The notes under the pieces are model-generated. The model worked only from the letters and a program-made list of their open reading frames with translations, was not told the origin of the DNA and ran no database searches. The position numbers were made by a program, and so were the translations under genes. From NCBI GenBank assembly GCA_963752915.1, contig CAVVZZ010000014.1:124001-188000 (forward strand): a stretch of DNA of 64,000 nucleotides. Direction: 5' to 3'. This document shows positions 26,437 to 35,648 of the stretch, in pieces. Source of the stretch: DATJPR01 sp963752915 (GTDB taxonomy: Bacteria > Bacteroidota > Ignavibacteria > UBA10030 > UBA6906). Positions within the stretch are counted from its first letter, which is position 1. Every line of letters begins with the position of its first letter.

Positions 26437-28383
26437 TTACTTCAGCAGCATCATCTTCTTTACCAGCGTCGTGGTCCCTGCTTCCAGACGATAGAAATAC
26501 GTGCCGGAGGAAAGGTTCGTCGCATTGAACTTCACCGTGTGCACGCCGGAGCTCTGGTTGTCATTGATCAGCGTGGCAACCTTCTGACCCAGCATGTTGA
26601 ACACCGTCAGCGTCACGTTCCCTGCTTTTGGCAGAACGAAAGTGATTTCTGTTGACGGGTTGAACGGGTTCGGATAGTTCTGCGACAGGCTGTACACCTC
26701 GGGAACGCCAGTGCCCGTCGGCGCGACTGCAGAAACGCCGCCGTCCGCAAGGTACTTGGTGTGCGCCGCTTCAAAACGTGCCGCCGGATCGCCGGCCATA
26801 AATGCGGTATTCAGCCCATCGTTCCAAATCAGCGAACCAACCGGAAGGCCATCGCCGCCGGTGAAGGTCGTCTGCGCAAAGCTCTCGTTCAGATCCGTGA
26901 ACTTGGTGATGCCATCGCCGTCTTCGGTCTTCACACCAGGAATGGTCGTGGGATCGTAGTCGCCGAAGATGTACTTCGTGTTTGTCAGCGCTGCGGTTGC
27001 GGGGAACCGGGTATCACCGTACAGGTTCTGATTCCACACTGCAATCGAATCAACAATGTCCGCAGTAGCAAGGGTCGCTGTCGCCAGGTTCGGATTCCCT
27101 GTCTGGGTTCTCGCCTCGATGAACGGGCCATGGTGATCAGCAAACAGATGTGTCGTTCGCGTGTTCATCCAGATCTGGAAACGAACAGGCGTCGGATTCG
27201 GGACTCCACCCCAATTGATGTAAGACGGAACCCCGCTGATGGCCGAAAGGAGGTACTTACTTGAATTGTAATACCCGCTGAGCAGAGACGGGTCGTAATA
27301 GTTCACGTTGTCGCCCACATAGATCCGCATATGATCAAAGTTCAACTGCGGCGACATGTTGACCGTGTCACCCGCGATCTTGTACTTGTCCTGTACCAGC
27401 TCGGCGTTTGTGTAATTGTTTGTGTCGACGTTAATCGTCGCTTCGTACTGCCCCTTGTCGGGATCCTGACCGCTGAGGGCGACGTTCGTATCTTCACCAA
27501 TCCAGTTCTGGTTGACGAAGATATTGTTGGTGATGTAGCTGATGTGCTTGTAGGGCGAAAGCAGCCAGTACTTCTTGTTGTTGATGATCGTGTTGTGATT
27601 GATGAACTGGACGTCCGTCAGCTGGTTCTGCTGCAAGAAGGTCAGACCGCCGCCGGTGATCGTGTTGTTCTCAATCCACATCGTGTCGATCGGATGCTTG
27701 CACTGGAAAATGCGCGAATCCCACCACTGGGCAGCATAGAAAATGTTGCGGAAATAGCTGTTCGTGATGTAGATGCTCGCACCGTGCGTCCATCCGCCGA
27801 TTGCACCGCCTTCGTTCGTGCAATCGAAAATATCGATGTTCGCGAATTCGAACAAGCAGTTGTCAACGACGAGCCTCTGTGCCTGCGTCGTACCCGTGCC
27901 GCAGAGGAACAACTCGTTGTTGGTCGATTTGTTCGTCTGCTGGACCTGCCAGTGGACGTTCTTAATCACGAGGCTGCCATAGACCTGGTTCTGGCCAACA
28001 TTGACAGTCACGTTCGCAGGAGACATAACGATGATCGGCTTCTGCGCTCCATGAGACGACGGAATGCCGACGATAATCAGCTGGGCATTCGGATCGTTGA
28101 AGTAAAGCGCAGCCTGTTGGAAATACACCTGACCCTCATTCAGGGCATACACGCGGTTCGCATTTTTGCGCACGCCGCCTGCCAGGGTATCCTGGTTGAT
28201 CGCGGTTTCCAACGCCCCCGTGTTCTCACCGCCTGAAAGCGTGCCGCCGGTAATGTACATCGTGTCGCCAGCCGCCGAGAGCCTTGGAGGATCGATCTTT
28301 CCGGGGTTCTGCGTCGGCTTTATGCTCGCATATCCTGTCATCGCGAGCGCTACAAACAAGCAAAGTAACAAGCGTGATCTCAT
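26437..28383 (-). CDS. Secreted beta-helix-like protein with type IX sorting domain
   Basis: The 648-residue protein has a signal peptide (MRSRLLLCLFVALAMTGYAS). Its middle repeats short motifs such as 'LVIKNVHW', 'LVVDNCLFEFANIDIFDC' and 'IYITNSYFRN', which fit a right-handed parallel beta-helix of the pectate-lyase/polysaccharide-binding kind. The last 80 residues are a type IX secretion C-terminal domain (NYPNPFNPSTEITFVLPKAG ... GTYFYRLEAG ... KKMMLLK). It is therefore surface-attached or released. It lies between two TonB receptor genes with the same orientation, which suggests binding or cutting of the polysaccharide they import. Catalytic residues were not identified. Confidence 0.82.
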   Translation of the reverse strand: MRSRLLLCLFVALAMTGYASIKPTQNPGKIDPPRLSAAGDTMYITGGTLSGGENTGALETAINQDTLAGGVRKNANRVYALNEGQVYFQQAALYFNDPNAQLIIVGIPSSHGAQKPIIVMSPANVTVNVGQNQVYGSLVIKNVHWQVQQTNKSTNNELFLCGTGTTQAQRLVVDNCLFEFANIDIFDCTNEGGAIGGWTHGASIYITNSYFRNIFYAAQWWDSRIFQCKHPIDTMWIENNTITGGGLTFLQQNQLTDVQFINHNTIINNKKYWLLSPYKHISYITNNIFVNQNWIGEDTNVALSGQDPDKGQYEATINVDTNNYTNAELVQDKYKIAGDTVNMSPQLNFDHMRIYVGDNVNYYDPSLLSGYYNSSKYLLSAISGVPSYINWGGVPNPTPVRFQIWMNTRTTHLFADHHGPFIEARTQTGNPNLATATLATADIVDSIAVWNQNLYGDTRFPATAALTNTKYIFGDYDPTTIPGVKTEDGDGITKFTDLNESFAQTTFTGGDGLPVGSLIWNDGLNTAFMAGDPAARFEAAHTKYLADGGVSAVAPTGTGVPEVYSLSQNYPNPFNPSTEITFVLPKAGNVTLTVFNMLGQKVATLINDNQSSGVHTVKFNATNLSSGTYFYRLEAGTTTLVKKMMLLK

Positions 28384-28492
28384 GACCTTCTCCTAGGTTT
28401 TGTTGCTGATGACTGCGTGAAAAAATCTACCACGAGAGCTGCCCTGGGTTCACCTCCTTTTGCAGGTTCATTCGGTTGAATGATTCTGTGAC

Positions 28493-31282
28493 TTAGTATG
28501 TAAAGCTGACCCCAAATTGCGCGGCCCATCCGTACGTCTGTTTGCTCGTCGGCAAATCGCCGGCTGCGATCGTGCTCACCGCCGGATGGGAATAGTAATA
28601 GTTGTCAACATGAGCGTTGACGTTCGTCGCGTTGAAGAACACCGCCAGCTTGTCGATGAGCTGCTGCTTGAGCGAGATATCCAACAATGTCAGGTTGTCG
28701 TAGAACGCATTTCGCAGGCCGAACTGCGTATCCATGCTGGTGAGCGTCTGCTGCTGGTAGCGCAGCGAGAACCGCGAACTGAAACCCTTGTAGTCCCATC
28801 CCAGAATGGCATTGTAGGTGGCACGCGGCTGATCCTGCAATTGTCCCGCGATCGTCTGGTAGGCAAGGACCGTGGTCTTATGCAGTCCCGTTCCTGTTGT
28901 GACGGTATTGAACGTCGGGTAGTACTGCCGCGAACTCATATAGGCGGCGTTGAAATCGAGCACCACACCGCTTAAGACACCGGGCAGATACCAGAGGTGG
29001 ACCTGCCAGGAGATCTCGATCCCACGCAGAAAGGCCCTCGACGGATCGTTGATCGGAATGCTTGTCGACAGGGTCGTGGCATTGTTCGCTTGCGCCCATG
29101 CCGCGTCGTAATAACCCGAACCCGGCCCGGGGATCCGGTTCCAGATATCGGCCGGAGCGTTCACGACGGTGTACGGGAAATACGGCGTATAGCTCTGCAT
29201 CGCATAAATCAAATCATCGATCTGCTTGTAAAACAGGTTCACCGAGACCAGGCCCACATCGTTGCTGGAGTAATTGGCCCCGAGATCGAAGTTCCACGCC
29301 GTCGACGGCCTCAACATCGGGTTCCCCGTCGCTATGGCGTTCGCCTGGATCGAGTAGACGATCTGCGGAGTGATATCGCCGAAGCTCGGCAGCGACATAC
29401 TCCTGAAAGCTCCGCCCAGCACCGAGATATTGTCATTGACCCGGTACTTGATGCTCACCGAAGGATACCACCCCGGTGTCAGCCTGGTCGATTCCACCAA
29501 CACAGGGGCTTCACCCGACAAACCATTCTGATTGGCACCGTTCAACTTGACATGATAGGCACCAATGGTGGTCCGTTCCTCCTGATACCGAATACCGGGA
29601 ACGACAGTCAGGTCGCCGCCGATATTCAATTCGGTCATCACATAGCCAGCGGTCGTGTGCTCGTTGTCATTATAAAACTGATTGAAGGTAGGAGCGCCGT
29701 TGACAAAATACCCGCCGGCCCCTCCAAGGTTGTTGCCGCCGAGCGTGTTATAGAACGTGTTCTGCATATACATCAGATTCCCGAGGTTGAAACTCGGTCC
29801 GACGGGATATCCAAGGATGCTCTTTGTTGTGTACGCCGGATCAACCAAACCATAGCAGTAGAGCCCCTGTTGAAGACCATGGGGATTTACCCCGGGGAAT
29901 AGCTGGGGGAAGTTGTTGGTCAAAGCTTCCCGATAGGTCTCTCCGTTCCCGAACAGAAGATAATCGTGATTTGACACTTGCCTGCTGGTACGGCTTATGC
30001 CGTGGGTCTTTGCGCCGAAAGAGAACGTTCCTGAGAGTTGATCGGAAAGGACGAACGGTATCTTCCAGTCGGCTTTCAAATCAAATGACTCGTCCAACAA
30101 CTGTGAATTCGTCAGGCCCATGTCATAGAGCGTCGAGGTTGTTGCTGTGGGATCCATCACACCCTGGACTCTCATGAGCGTCAACGGGTTACCGTATTGC
30201 CACAGCGTTGCAGGGACACTCGGAACGTTTGTCTCCCGGAAGGTAAAGAATTGCTGCTGGGGGACCGTCGCGTCCCCTTTGGTGTAGGAGGCCGATATCG
30301 GCAGTTCCGTTCCCCAGAACTTGAACGTTGCCGACAGCGAATGCGTCCGTTGTTCTGTCTTCGTCAAGCCGACGGTCAAGCCATAATCGAACTGGTTGTT
30401 TTCGAAATAGGAGAGGAAGGTTCTCGTTTTGGTGCTGTCCCGTTTCTGGTCGTACACGTTGAGGAACTTCACGTCGAGCCAGTCCGACGTGTAGTCGAGG
30501 ATCACGCTTGCACCGTAACGGTGTCTGTTCAGGTCCGATTGCGTGAGCGTGGCGTTGTTCGTATTGATGAAATACTGATGGGTGGTGATGTCCGTGCTCG
30601 GCAGGTCATAGGCGGCTGCAAACTGATCAGACGGCAACTGCTTCTGCTCGATGTTCCCCAGGACGAGGATCCCCACCTGGTCATCCAGAAAACGGTCTGA
30701 GACGCTCGCGGCGAACTTGTAGTTCCTGTAGGTGTCTCGCAGATTGTTGTACGCGCCGTTGCCCAACAGGCTGTAGTGCAGTCCCGGGTCAGCCGTCTTC
30801 AACGTCAGGTTCACCACGCCGCCGAAGGCATCGGCATCCATGTCCGCCCGCAGGCTCTTCGACACCTCCACACCCCGCACCATATCGTCGCTCAAGATAC
30901 TCAGGTCGATGCCGCGGTCGAAATAGTTCGTCGAGGTCATCGGCACCCCTTCGATCGTCACCTCGTTGTACTTCGGCGACATCCCCCGCACTACCACCCC
31001 TGTCGCTTCGCCGGCATTGCGCTGCAGCGAGATCCCCGGCAACCGCCCGATGGACTCCGCAATGTTTGCGTCCGGCAGCTCCTTCATCTTCTCCGCCGAC
31101 ACCACATCGATGATCTGGTTCGACGCGAGCTTCTGGTTGATCGCCTCCATCTGCCCCTTCGCCTGACCCGTCACCACGATGGTCTCACCCTGGATTGCCT
31201 GGGCGGTCAAGCCGAACTCCGCCTGCGTGACATTATTCGCAGAGACGGTCACATCACGCGTCACGGGTGACGTAGCCAACAT
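28493..31282 (-). CDS. TonB-dependent receptor 2, plug and barrel (frame-shifted from its signal peptide)
   Basis: This is a paralogue of the 23279-26047 receptor. The plug region is almost identical to that of receptor 1, the central barrel (about residues 260-480) is clearly different, and the last about 300 residues are again nearly identical. It ends in AAQFGVSFTY. The frame begins after the same break as in receptor 1, so the export signal is in another frame (31254-31550). Conservation of the full 929-codon frame despite the break argues against simple decay. It is the first gene of the array downstream of the sigma-54 promoter. Confidence 0.85.
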   Translation of the reverse strand: MLATSPVTRDVTVSANNVTQAEFGLTAQAIQGETIVVTGQAKGQMEAINQKLASNQIIDVVSAEKMKELPDANIAESIGRLPGISLQRNAGEATGVVVRGMSPKYNEVTIEGVPMTSTNYFDRGIDLSILSDDMVRGVEVSKSLRADMDADAFGGVVNLTLKTADPGLHYSLLGNGAYNNLRDTYRNYKFAASVSDRFLDDQVGILVLGNIEQKQLPSDQFAAAYDLPSTDITTHQYFINTNNATLTQSDLNRHRYGASVILDYTSDWLDVKFLNVYDQKRDSTKTRTFLSYFENNQFDYGLTVGLTKTEQRTHSLSATFKFWGTELPISASYTKGDATVPQQQFFTFRETNVPSVPATLWQYGNPLTLMRVQGVMDPTATTSTLYDMGLTNSQLLDESFDLKADWKIPFVLSDQLSGTFSFGAKTHGISRTSRQVSNHDYLLFGNGETYREALTNNFPQLFPGVNPHGLQQGLYCYGLVDPAYTTKSILGYPVGPSFNLGNLMYMQNTFYNTLGGNNLGGAGGYFVNGAPTFNQFYNDNEHTTAGYVMTELNIGGDLTVVPGIRYQEERTTIGAYHVKLNGANQNGLSGEAPVLVESTRLTPGWYPSVSIKYRVNDNISVLGGAFRSMSLPSFGDITPQIVYSIQANAIATGNPMLRPSTAWNFDLGANYSSNDVGLVSVNLFYKQIDDLIYAMQSYTPYFPYTVVNAPADIWNRIPGPGSGYYDAAWAQANNATTLSTSIPINDPSRAFLRGIEISWQVHLWYLPGVLSGVVLDFNAAYMSSRQYYPTFNTVTTGTGLHKTTVLAYQTIAGQLQDQPRATYNAILGWDYKGFSSRFSLRYQQQTLTSMDTQFGLRNAFYDNLTLLDISLKQQLIDKLAVFFNATNVNAHVDNYYYSHPAVSTIAAGDLPTSKQTYGWAAQFGVSFTY

Positions 31283-31550
31283 ACCCGACCCGGATTGACT
31301 TGGTGCCTGCCGGGACGCTCAAGAGCGTGAAATTTCCGGAGATGTCGGTTGCCGCACCGATCGTCGTACCGACAATGATAATGTTGGCAAACGGCAGAGG
31401 ATCGCCGGAGCCTTTGTCGAAGACACGCCCTTTGATGACACCGGTCTCTTGCGCAAGCAAAGGCTGACAGACAAGGATCATCATCGTAGCCAGCAGGAAG
31501 ATGACAATGCTTCCTGCGCGCGAGGAAAGAGTGGTAGCAGTTGTTCTCAT
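31254..31550 (-). CDS. TonB-dependent receptor 2, signal peptide and N-terminal domain
   Basis: The 98-codon frame starts at the ATG at 31550. It encodes a signal peptide (IVIFLLATMMILVCQPLLAQ) and the carboxypeptidase-like domain (GVIKGRVFDKGSGDPLPFAN ... VGYVGYVTRDA), ending in TGA exactly where receptor 1 does. The 7-bp near-repeat is at 31252-31265. The signal-peptide part differs from receptor 1, whereas the sequence at the break is identical. Confidence 0.72.
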   Translation of the reverse strand: MRTTATTLSSRAGSIVIFLLATMMILVCQPLLAQETGVIKGRVFDKGSGDPLPFANIIIVGTTIGAATDISGNFTLLSVPAGTKSIRVGYVGYVTRDA

Positions 31551-32030
31551 AAGGATGCCTGAGTGTGATAAGAGTTCGAAAATACAATTACGAGATGCGC
31601 CTGTATTCCGAGGTCCTCCATCCATCTGTCATCAAAAGCTAGTGACCTCTGAGGAAACGTTTCGACTCCCGAGGAATCTACCAGTTACGAAGATGTGACA
31701 TCTGCTGGATCAAGAAAGGGAAGGCGGCCGCGCCTGAAGCCATGAGCTTGCACGTACCGCTTGGAAAGGAGCCGATCTGGTTCATGAACTCAAATGCGGC
31801 CGGATACTGGGAGCTGTGCAAAGGTTTCAACACGCTGAATTCTTGCCGCTCATCGTCAATGGGAGATGCCTGAACGGAGATCGAAAAGAGGGTATCTCCA
31901 GACCCGCGGGAAACCTCGGTGAATAGGATCGTAGACAGAACCCAAGATACATAACTCGTGGGTTACTTACGCCTTCCGCTGAATATATACGGGACAGTCT
32001 TAGAAAGCTGCTCAGGCGGTATTTAGGCCT

Positions 32031-32045
32031 GCAATCCGGGTGCCA
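32031..32045 (-). promoter_or_regulatory. Sigma-54 promoter (-24/-12) of the TonB array
   Basis: On the minus strand the sequence is TGGCAC-CCGGA-TTGC, a perfect match to the TGGCAC-N5-TTGC consensus. It points toward the TonB2, beta-helix, TonB1, binding protein, kinase and sigma-54 regulator genes. Transcription should start near 32020. The regulator of the same array is a sigma-54 activator, which supports a functional site. Confidence 0.72.
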
Positions 32046-32096
32046 AGGCTGACAATTAATGACGTGAAAAAACATTCAAAAACACTATGAAATCGA

Positions 32097-32129
32097 GGAG
32101 GAGAACCGACCGGGCGACAGAGCTCCTCC
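32097..32129. promoter_or_regulatory. 7-bp inverted repeat, possible activator site or terminator
   Basis: GGAGGAG (32097-32103) and CTCCTCC (32123-32129) are inverted around 19 bases. Relative to the predicted sigma-54 start near 32020, it lies at about -77 to -109, where enhancer-binding proteins usually bind. It also follows the GH5 gene on the minus strand with T-rich sequence farther on, so a terminator is the alternative. Confidence 0.35.
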
Positions 32130-32197
32130 AGAAACACTATTGAGATAATAAAGGTAGATCAAAATGATAAAGGGGAGTCAAGAGGCGCTTTTTCTTC

Positions 32198-33262
32198 CTA
32201 TTCGCCGATCTTCCCGTGCATGGCTGATTTGAAAAACTCCCCTTCCTCTGTCAGCGCGAACGTATCCCATGATCGAAGCATCTGTGGACCCCAATCCGGA
32301 TCGAACACCCAGCACATCCAGCTGATCCCTTTCTTCTCGAGGTATTGGACAATCTCCCTCCCGTATTCTCCGTTGTCCTTGATCCCTTCGTTCCCGAGCG
32401 TGAATCCGAATTCCGTCGCGAAGACTGGATAGCGCTCCGCGGCGAATCCAAAGTCCTCGTCCCATTTTGGCGCCCACGGCTTGCTGCGTTTGTGAGGATA
32501 CGGGTGCGTCACATAGCCGATTCCTTCGGCCTGGATTGGTTCAATATTCAGCGGAGTGAGATCGTAGGCCCAATCGAGCCCCGCGACGAGGGGGATCGTC
32601 AGCGGATCATAGGCACGGATCAGATGAATAATTTTTTCGTTGATGGATTTCCATTCGCCCCACGACATTTCTCCGAGCCGGCCGAAATCCAGGGTCGGCT
32701 CGTTGAAGATTTCATAAAACGCCACCGTGTTATGCCCGTGATAATGGCGCGCGATTGCGCGCCAGAATTCGTACGTCTCGCGGCGCGTGGTGTTGTAAAT
32801 GGGGTCCTGAAAAAGCTCCATCCCGAGATTGCCGATCGAGTGCCAGTCGACGTCTACATACATGTTCAACTCCGTACACCATGCGACCGCCTGGTCGAGC
32901 AAATGCAGATACTTCTGGGGCGTCCTGTTCCTCCATGTGGCGGGGTGGACGGGAAGCCGGACGATCATCGCCCCCATCTCCTTGATCTTCACGAACAACT
33001 CCTTGTTCCAACGCCCCTCGCGTTCGATCTTGTCAGGATCGGCGATCGCCAGTCCGCGAAAGAGCACAGTGTCACCTTGCGGGTTGACGAACCGGGCGCC
33101 CTTGACCGAAATGCGCGGGAGCTTGACAGCACTTGCATCGTCAAGAGGACCTCCGGCATTTTCCTGGTTCCACCACGTGTGCTTTGCGGGGGTCTGTTGC
33201 TGCGCAAATGAGAAACCAACAAACAACGCTACTGCAAGAAGGGACAACGACAGAACTCTCAT
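32198..33262 (-). CDS. GH5-type glycoside hydrolase (secreted, cellulase/mannanase fold)
   Basis: The 354-residue enzyme has a signal peptide (MRVLSLSLLAVALFVGFSFA) and a single TIM-barrel domain of clan GH-A. The acid/base is Glu188 in IFNEP and the nucleophile is Glu284 in VFATEFGF. It also has DVDWHS (about 138-142) and HPYPH motifs. The family cleaves beta-1,4 glucans or mannans. The cluster's mannose-specific genes favour mannan, but this is inferred. The ATG at 33262 has GGAG seven bases upstream and gives the signal peptide; longer starts add unconserved sequence. It follows the esterase gene by 85 bases. Confidence 0.87.
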   Translation of the reverse strand: MRVLSLSLLAVALFVGFSFAQQQTPAKHTWWNQENAGGPLDDASAVKLPRISVKGARFVNPQGDTVLFRGLAIADPDKIEREGRWNKELFVKIKEMGAMIVRLPVHPATWRNRTPQKYLHLLDQAVAWCTELNMYVDVDWHSIGNLGMELFQDPIYNTTRRETYEFWRAIARHYHGHNTVAFYEIFNEPTLDFGRLGEMSWGEWKSINEKIIHLIRAYDPLTIPLVAGLDWAYDLTPLNIEPIQAEGIGYVTHPYPHKRSKPWAPKWDEDFGFAAERYPVFATEFGFTLGNEGIKDNGEYGREIVQYLEKKGISWMCWVFDPDWGPQMLRSWDTFALTEEGEFFKSAMHGKIGE

Positions 33263-33347
33263 TTCGAACTCCGTGATCTGAGTGCGTAGCAACCGAGCGT
33301 ATTGTGTTTTGCTCCCCTTCTCCCGTTCTCCCCTCCCCCCATCCGCT

Positions 33348-35378
33348 TTACCGCACCTTCCAATCGTCCGTCCTGAACGACGATGCCGGCAATCCGTCCT
33401 TGTTGAACAGTGTCCCCATTGAGGTGTCCGTGAAAGCGTATCGCACAGCCAGAGGACGTTGCACTGCCGGACTGAACACCTGGATTCTGTCCTTGAGCAG
33501 TCGCACGGATGCCGGGTGGAATGACGAATCTGCTCCGGCGATCTCAAATCCCGTCCCGTGTGTTGTGTCCTTCAACACGAGTCCGTTTTGGGCGTGATCG
33601 AAACGAATCTCCACAGCCGTTTTTGTTCGGGTCACCTTTGAAGGAATCGGACCGGAACACTCAAGCTTCGTCCCGTACGTCTTTGCAAGCGCCCATCGGG
33701 CCAGTCGTGCCCCGACATCCTGCTTATCGCTCGGGTGGATATTCTGTGAATTGCCGATATCGAGCGTCACGGCCATTCCCGTGTTCTTCAACATGAGTGT
33801 CTTCAGCTGCGCTTCCCGCAACAGTTCGGAATGGGAAGTCCCCCCGTACGCATACGGCGCAATCTGGACATAATAAAACGGTAAATCGGGAGAACGGAAC
33901 ACGTCCCGCCAGTTCCTGATCATCGCCGGGAAAAGCCGGGCGTACTGTCCCGGGTTGGACACGTTCGATTCTCCCTGATACCAGATCACCCCACGGAGGG
34001 AAAATGGTACGAGCGGGAGAATCATGCCCTGATACAACGCGGAAGGCGTGGATGCACTGACGTCAATCGGGAGGATGGGCCGTGAGAAATACTTATCGTC
34101 CCATGGTCCGAAGACGTAAAACTTCGCATTGACCAGATCGGCGACAGGCAGATAACGCCACAGGCCGTCCAACGCGATCGTGGAATCAGACCCGATGGGA
34201 TGGACGCACATCCGCTGCCGGTTTCCCCAGATTCCGCCACCGCCTTGAATGTCGAGCACGCGAACCGCCAGGTGGAGAAGCGAATCCTTTACCAGGACTG
34301 GGGGGACGGTAAAGGTCCGATTCATACTGTAGTACCCTTCAGTCTCATAGCCGCCGACGTGCGCCCCGTTGACATAGGTGATATCCATGTCGTCGATCGG
34401 GCCGAGCTCGACGACAAGTTCTTTCCCGACCCACGACCTCGGGATCTCGACGGTTCTTCGAAACCAGACCGCTCCGTCGAAATTTCCCATCTCCGTGCTC
34501 TCCCACAACCGTGGCAGCTGCATCGTGCGCCAGGCAGAGTCAGGAAAGCCGGGTGATGCGCACGTGTCGTCTCCGAATTGCAGGCCGACCCATCGGGTCG
34601 GGGAGATATTCCCACGGAGGTCGATGACCGGGAACTGTGAGAGCCATTTGTCGAAAACGCCCAGGCTATCCCTTGCCGCGACAATCTTCGAAAGCGTCGA
34701 ATCGAAATCGCCAAGATGCCCAAGGGTATCCATCCCTGTCCAGGCTTCGGCAGGTGTTCCTCCCCAGCTTGAATGAATAAGACCGATGGGAACGTGCAGC
34801 TTCTGGTAGAGGCTCCTTCCAAAAAAGTATGCGGTCGCACTAAACCCGGGGATGGTCGACGGCGAGCATTCAACCCAGCGCCCATCGCAGTCCGCGAGAG
34901 GAAGAAGTGATGCCGCGCGCGGCACAGTGAACAGCCGGATGTCACTTGTCGTCGCGTTGCGAATTTCCAGCGCCGAGCTGTCAACGAAAGCAGTGGGCGG
35001 CCATCCCTGCAGCGGCATCTCCATGTTCGACTGTCCGGAACAGAGCCAGACCTCGCCGACCATCACGTTTCGCAGCCTGACCAGCGAATCGCCGATGACG
35101 ATTTCCAGCGTATAGGGCCCTCCCGCTTTGGGGGTAACGAGACCCACGTGCCATGCGCCCGAAGAATCGATCGTCGTCACGGCCGCTTTCCCCCATGACG
35201 CACGCAGAGAGACTTGCGCGCCCGCCGTTCCGGTGCCCCAGACCGGCACTGTGCGCTGTTGTTGCAAGACCATGTTATCGGTGAACAGAGAGGCTACGTG
35301 GTTCTTTGCGGGGACGGAGACTGCGACGGAAGAACACAAAATCAGTGCGACCGCAAAGAGGAAGACTGGACGATTCAT
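33348..35378 (-). CDS. Sialate O-acetylesterase-like carbohydrate esterase
   Basis: The 676-residue secreted enzyme has a signal peptide (VFLFAVALILCSSVAVSVPA) and the SASA/SGNH architecture. The nucleophile lies in CSGQSNMEMPL (Ser117). It is followed by GLIHSSWGGTPAEAW, a beta-sandwich insertion, GVIWYQGESNVSN and a C-terminal His-containing block (NIHPSDKQDVG). Family members remove acetyl groups from sialic acids or from plant hemicelluloses. In this setting, deacetylation of acetyl-mannan is the likely role, which would let mannanases act. It is divergent from the symporter gene with 270 bases between them. Confidence 0.9.
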   Translation of the reverse strand: MNRPVFLFAVALILCSSVAVSVPAKNHVASLFTDNMVLQQQRTVPVWGTGTAGAQVSLRASWGKAAVTTIDSSGAWHVGLVTPKAGGPYTLEIVIGDSLVRLRNVMVGEVWLCSGQSNMEMPLQGWPPTAFVDSSALEIRNATTSDIRLFTVPRAASLLPLADCDGRWVECSPSTIPGFSATAYFFGRSLYQKLHVPIGLIHSSWGGTPAEAWTGMDTLGHLGDFDSTLSKIVAARDSLGVFDKWLSQFPVIDLRGNISPTRWVGLQFGDDTCASPGFPDSAWRTMQLPRLWESTEMGNFDGAVWFRRTVEIPRSWVGKELVVELGPIDDMDITYVNGAHVGGYETEGYYSMNRTFTVPPVLVKDSLLHLAVRVLDIQGGGGIWGNRQRMCVHPIGSDSTIALDGLWRYLPVADLVNAKFYVFGPWDDKYFSRPILPIDVSASTPSALYQGMILPLVPFSLRGVIWYQGESNVSNPGQYARLFPAMIRNWRDVFRSPDLPFYYVQIAPYAYGGTSHSELLREAQLKTLMLKNTGMAVTLDIGNSQNIHPSDKQDVGARLARWALAKTYGTKLECSGPIPSKVTRTKTAVEIRFDHAQNGLVLKDTTHGTGFEIAGADSSFHPASVRLLKDRIQVFSPAVQRPLAVRYAFTDTSMGTLFNKDGLPASSFRTDDWKVR

Positions 35379-35648
35379 GGAAAGGCCTCATGCGCGAGAA
35401 GATTGAAATGGATTGAAAACAAATCCCTTGCCACCGAGGAACGGGCAAGAGTGCACGTTGTGGGGGACCATGGAAGAAGATCGATTATCAATAGTATAAC
35501 CTTTTATTAACGTAATAAAGAGATTCTGATTTTTTCTCTTTGGCATGTTCGTATTTCCTCATCGCTCTACGAAACACTGATGGCACTGTTTGTGAGGTTT
35601 GTAGGACGAAATCCCGGCGTCGTTTGAACTGAAATTGAAACGTATCAC

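Larger units (their letters stand above)
31551..32197. other. 647-base intergenic region upstream of the TonB array
   Basis: No convincing gene is seen. The region holds a sigma-54 promoter (32031-32045) and a 7-bp inverted repeat (32097-32129), with AT-rich sequence at about 32050-32190. If that promoter is used, the first TonB gene has a leader of about 470 bases. No known riboswitch was recognised in it. Confidence 0.6.

Noticed and set aside
31647..31873. Possible gene remnant (frame ending ...GYWELCKGFNTLNSC) in the long intergenic region
   Set aside because: No ribosome site, no recognised family, and it lies antisense to the predicted TonB leader; chance is likely.
35580..35595. TGGCAC motif upstream of the symporter
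   Set aside because: The -12 element reads GTGA in place of TTGC, so it is not a sigma-54 promoter.
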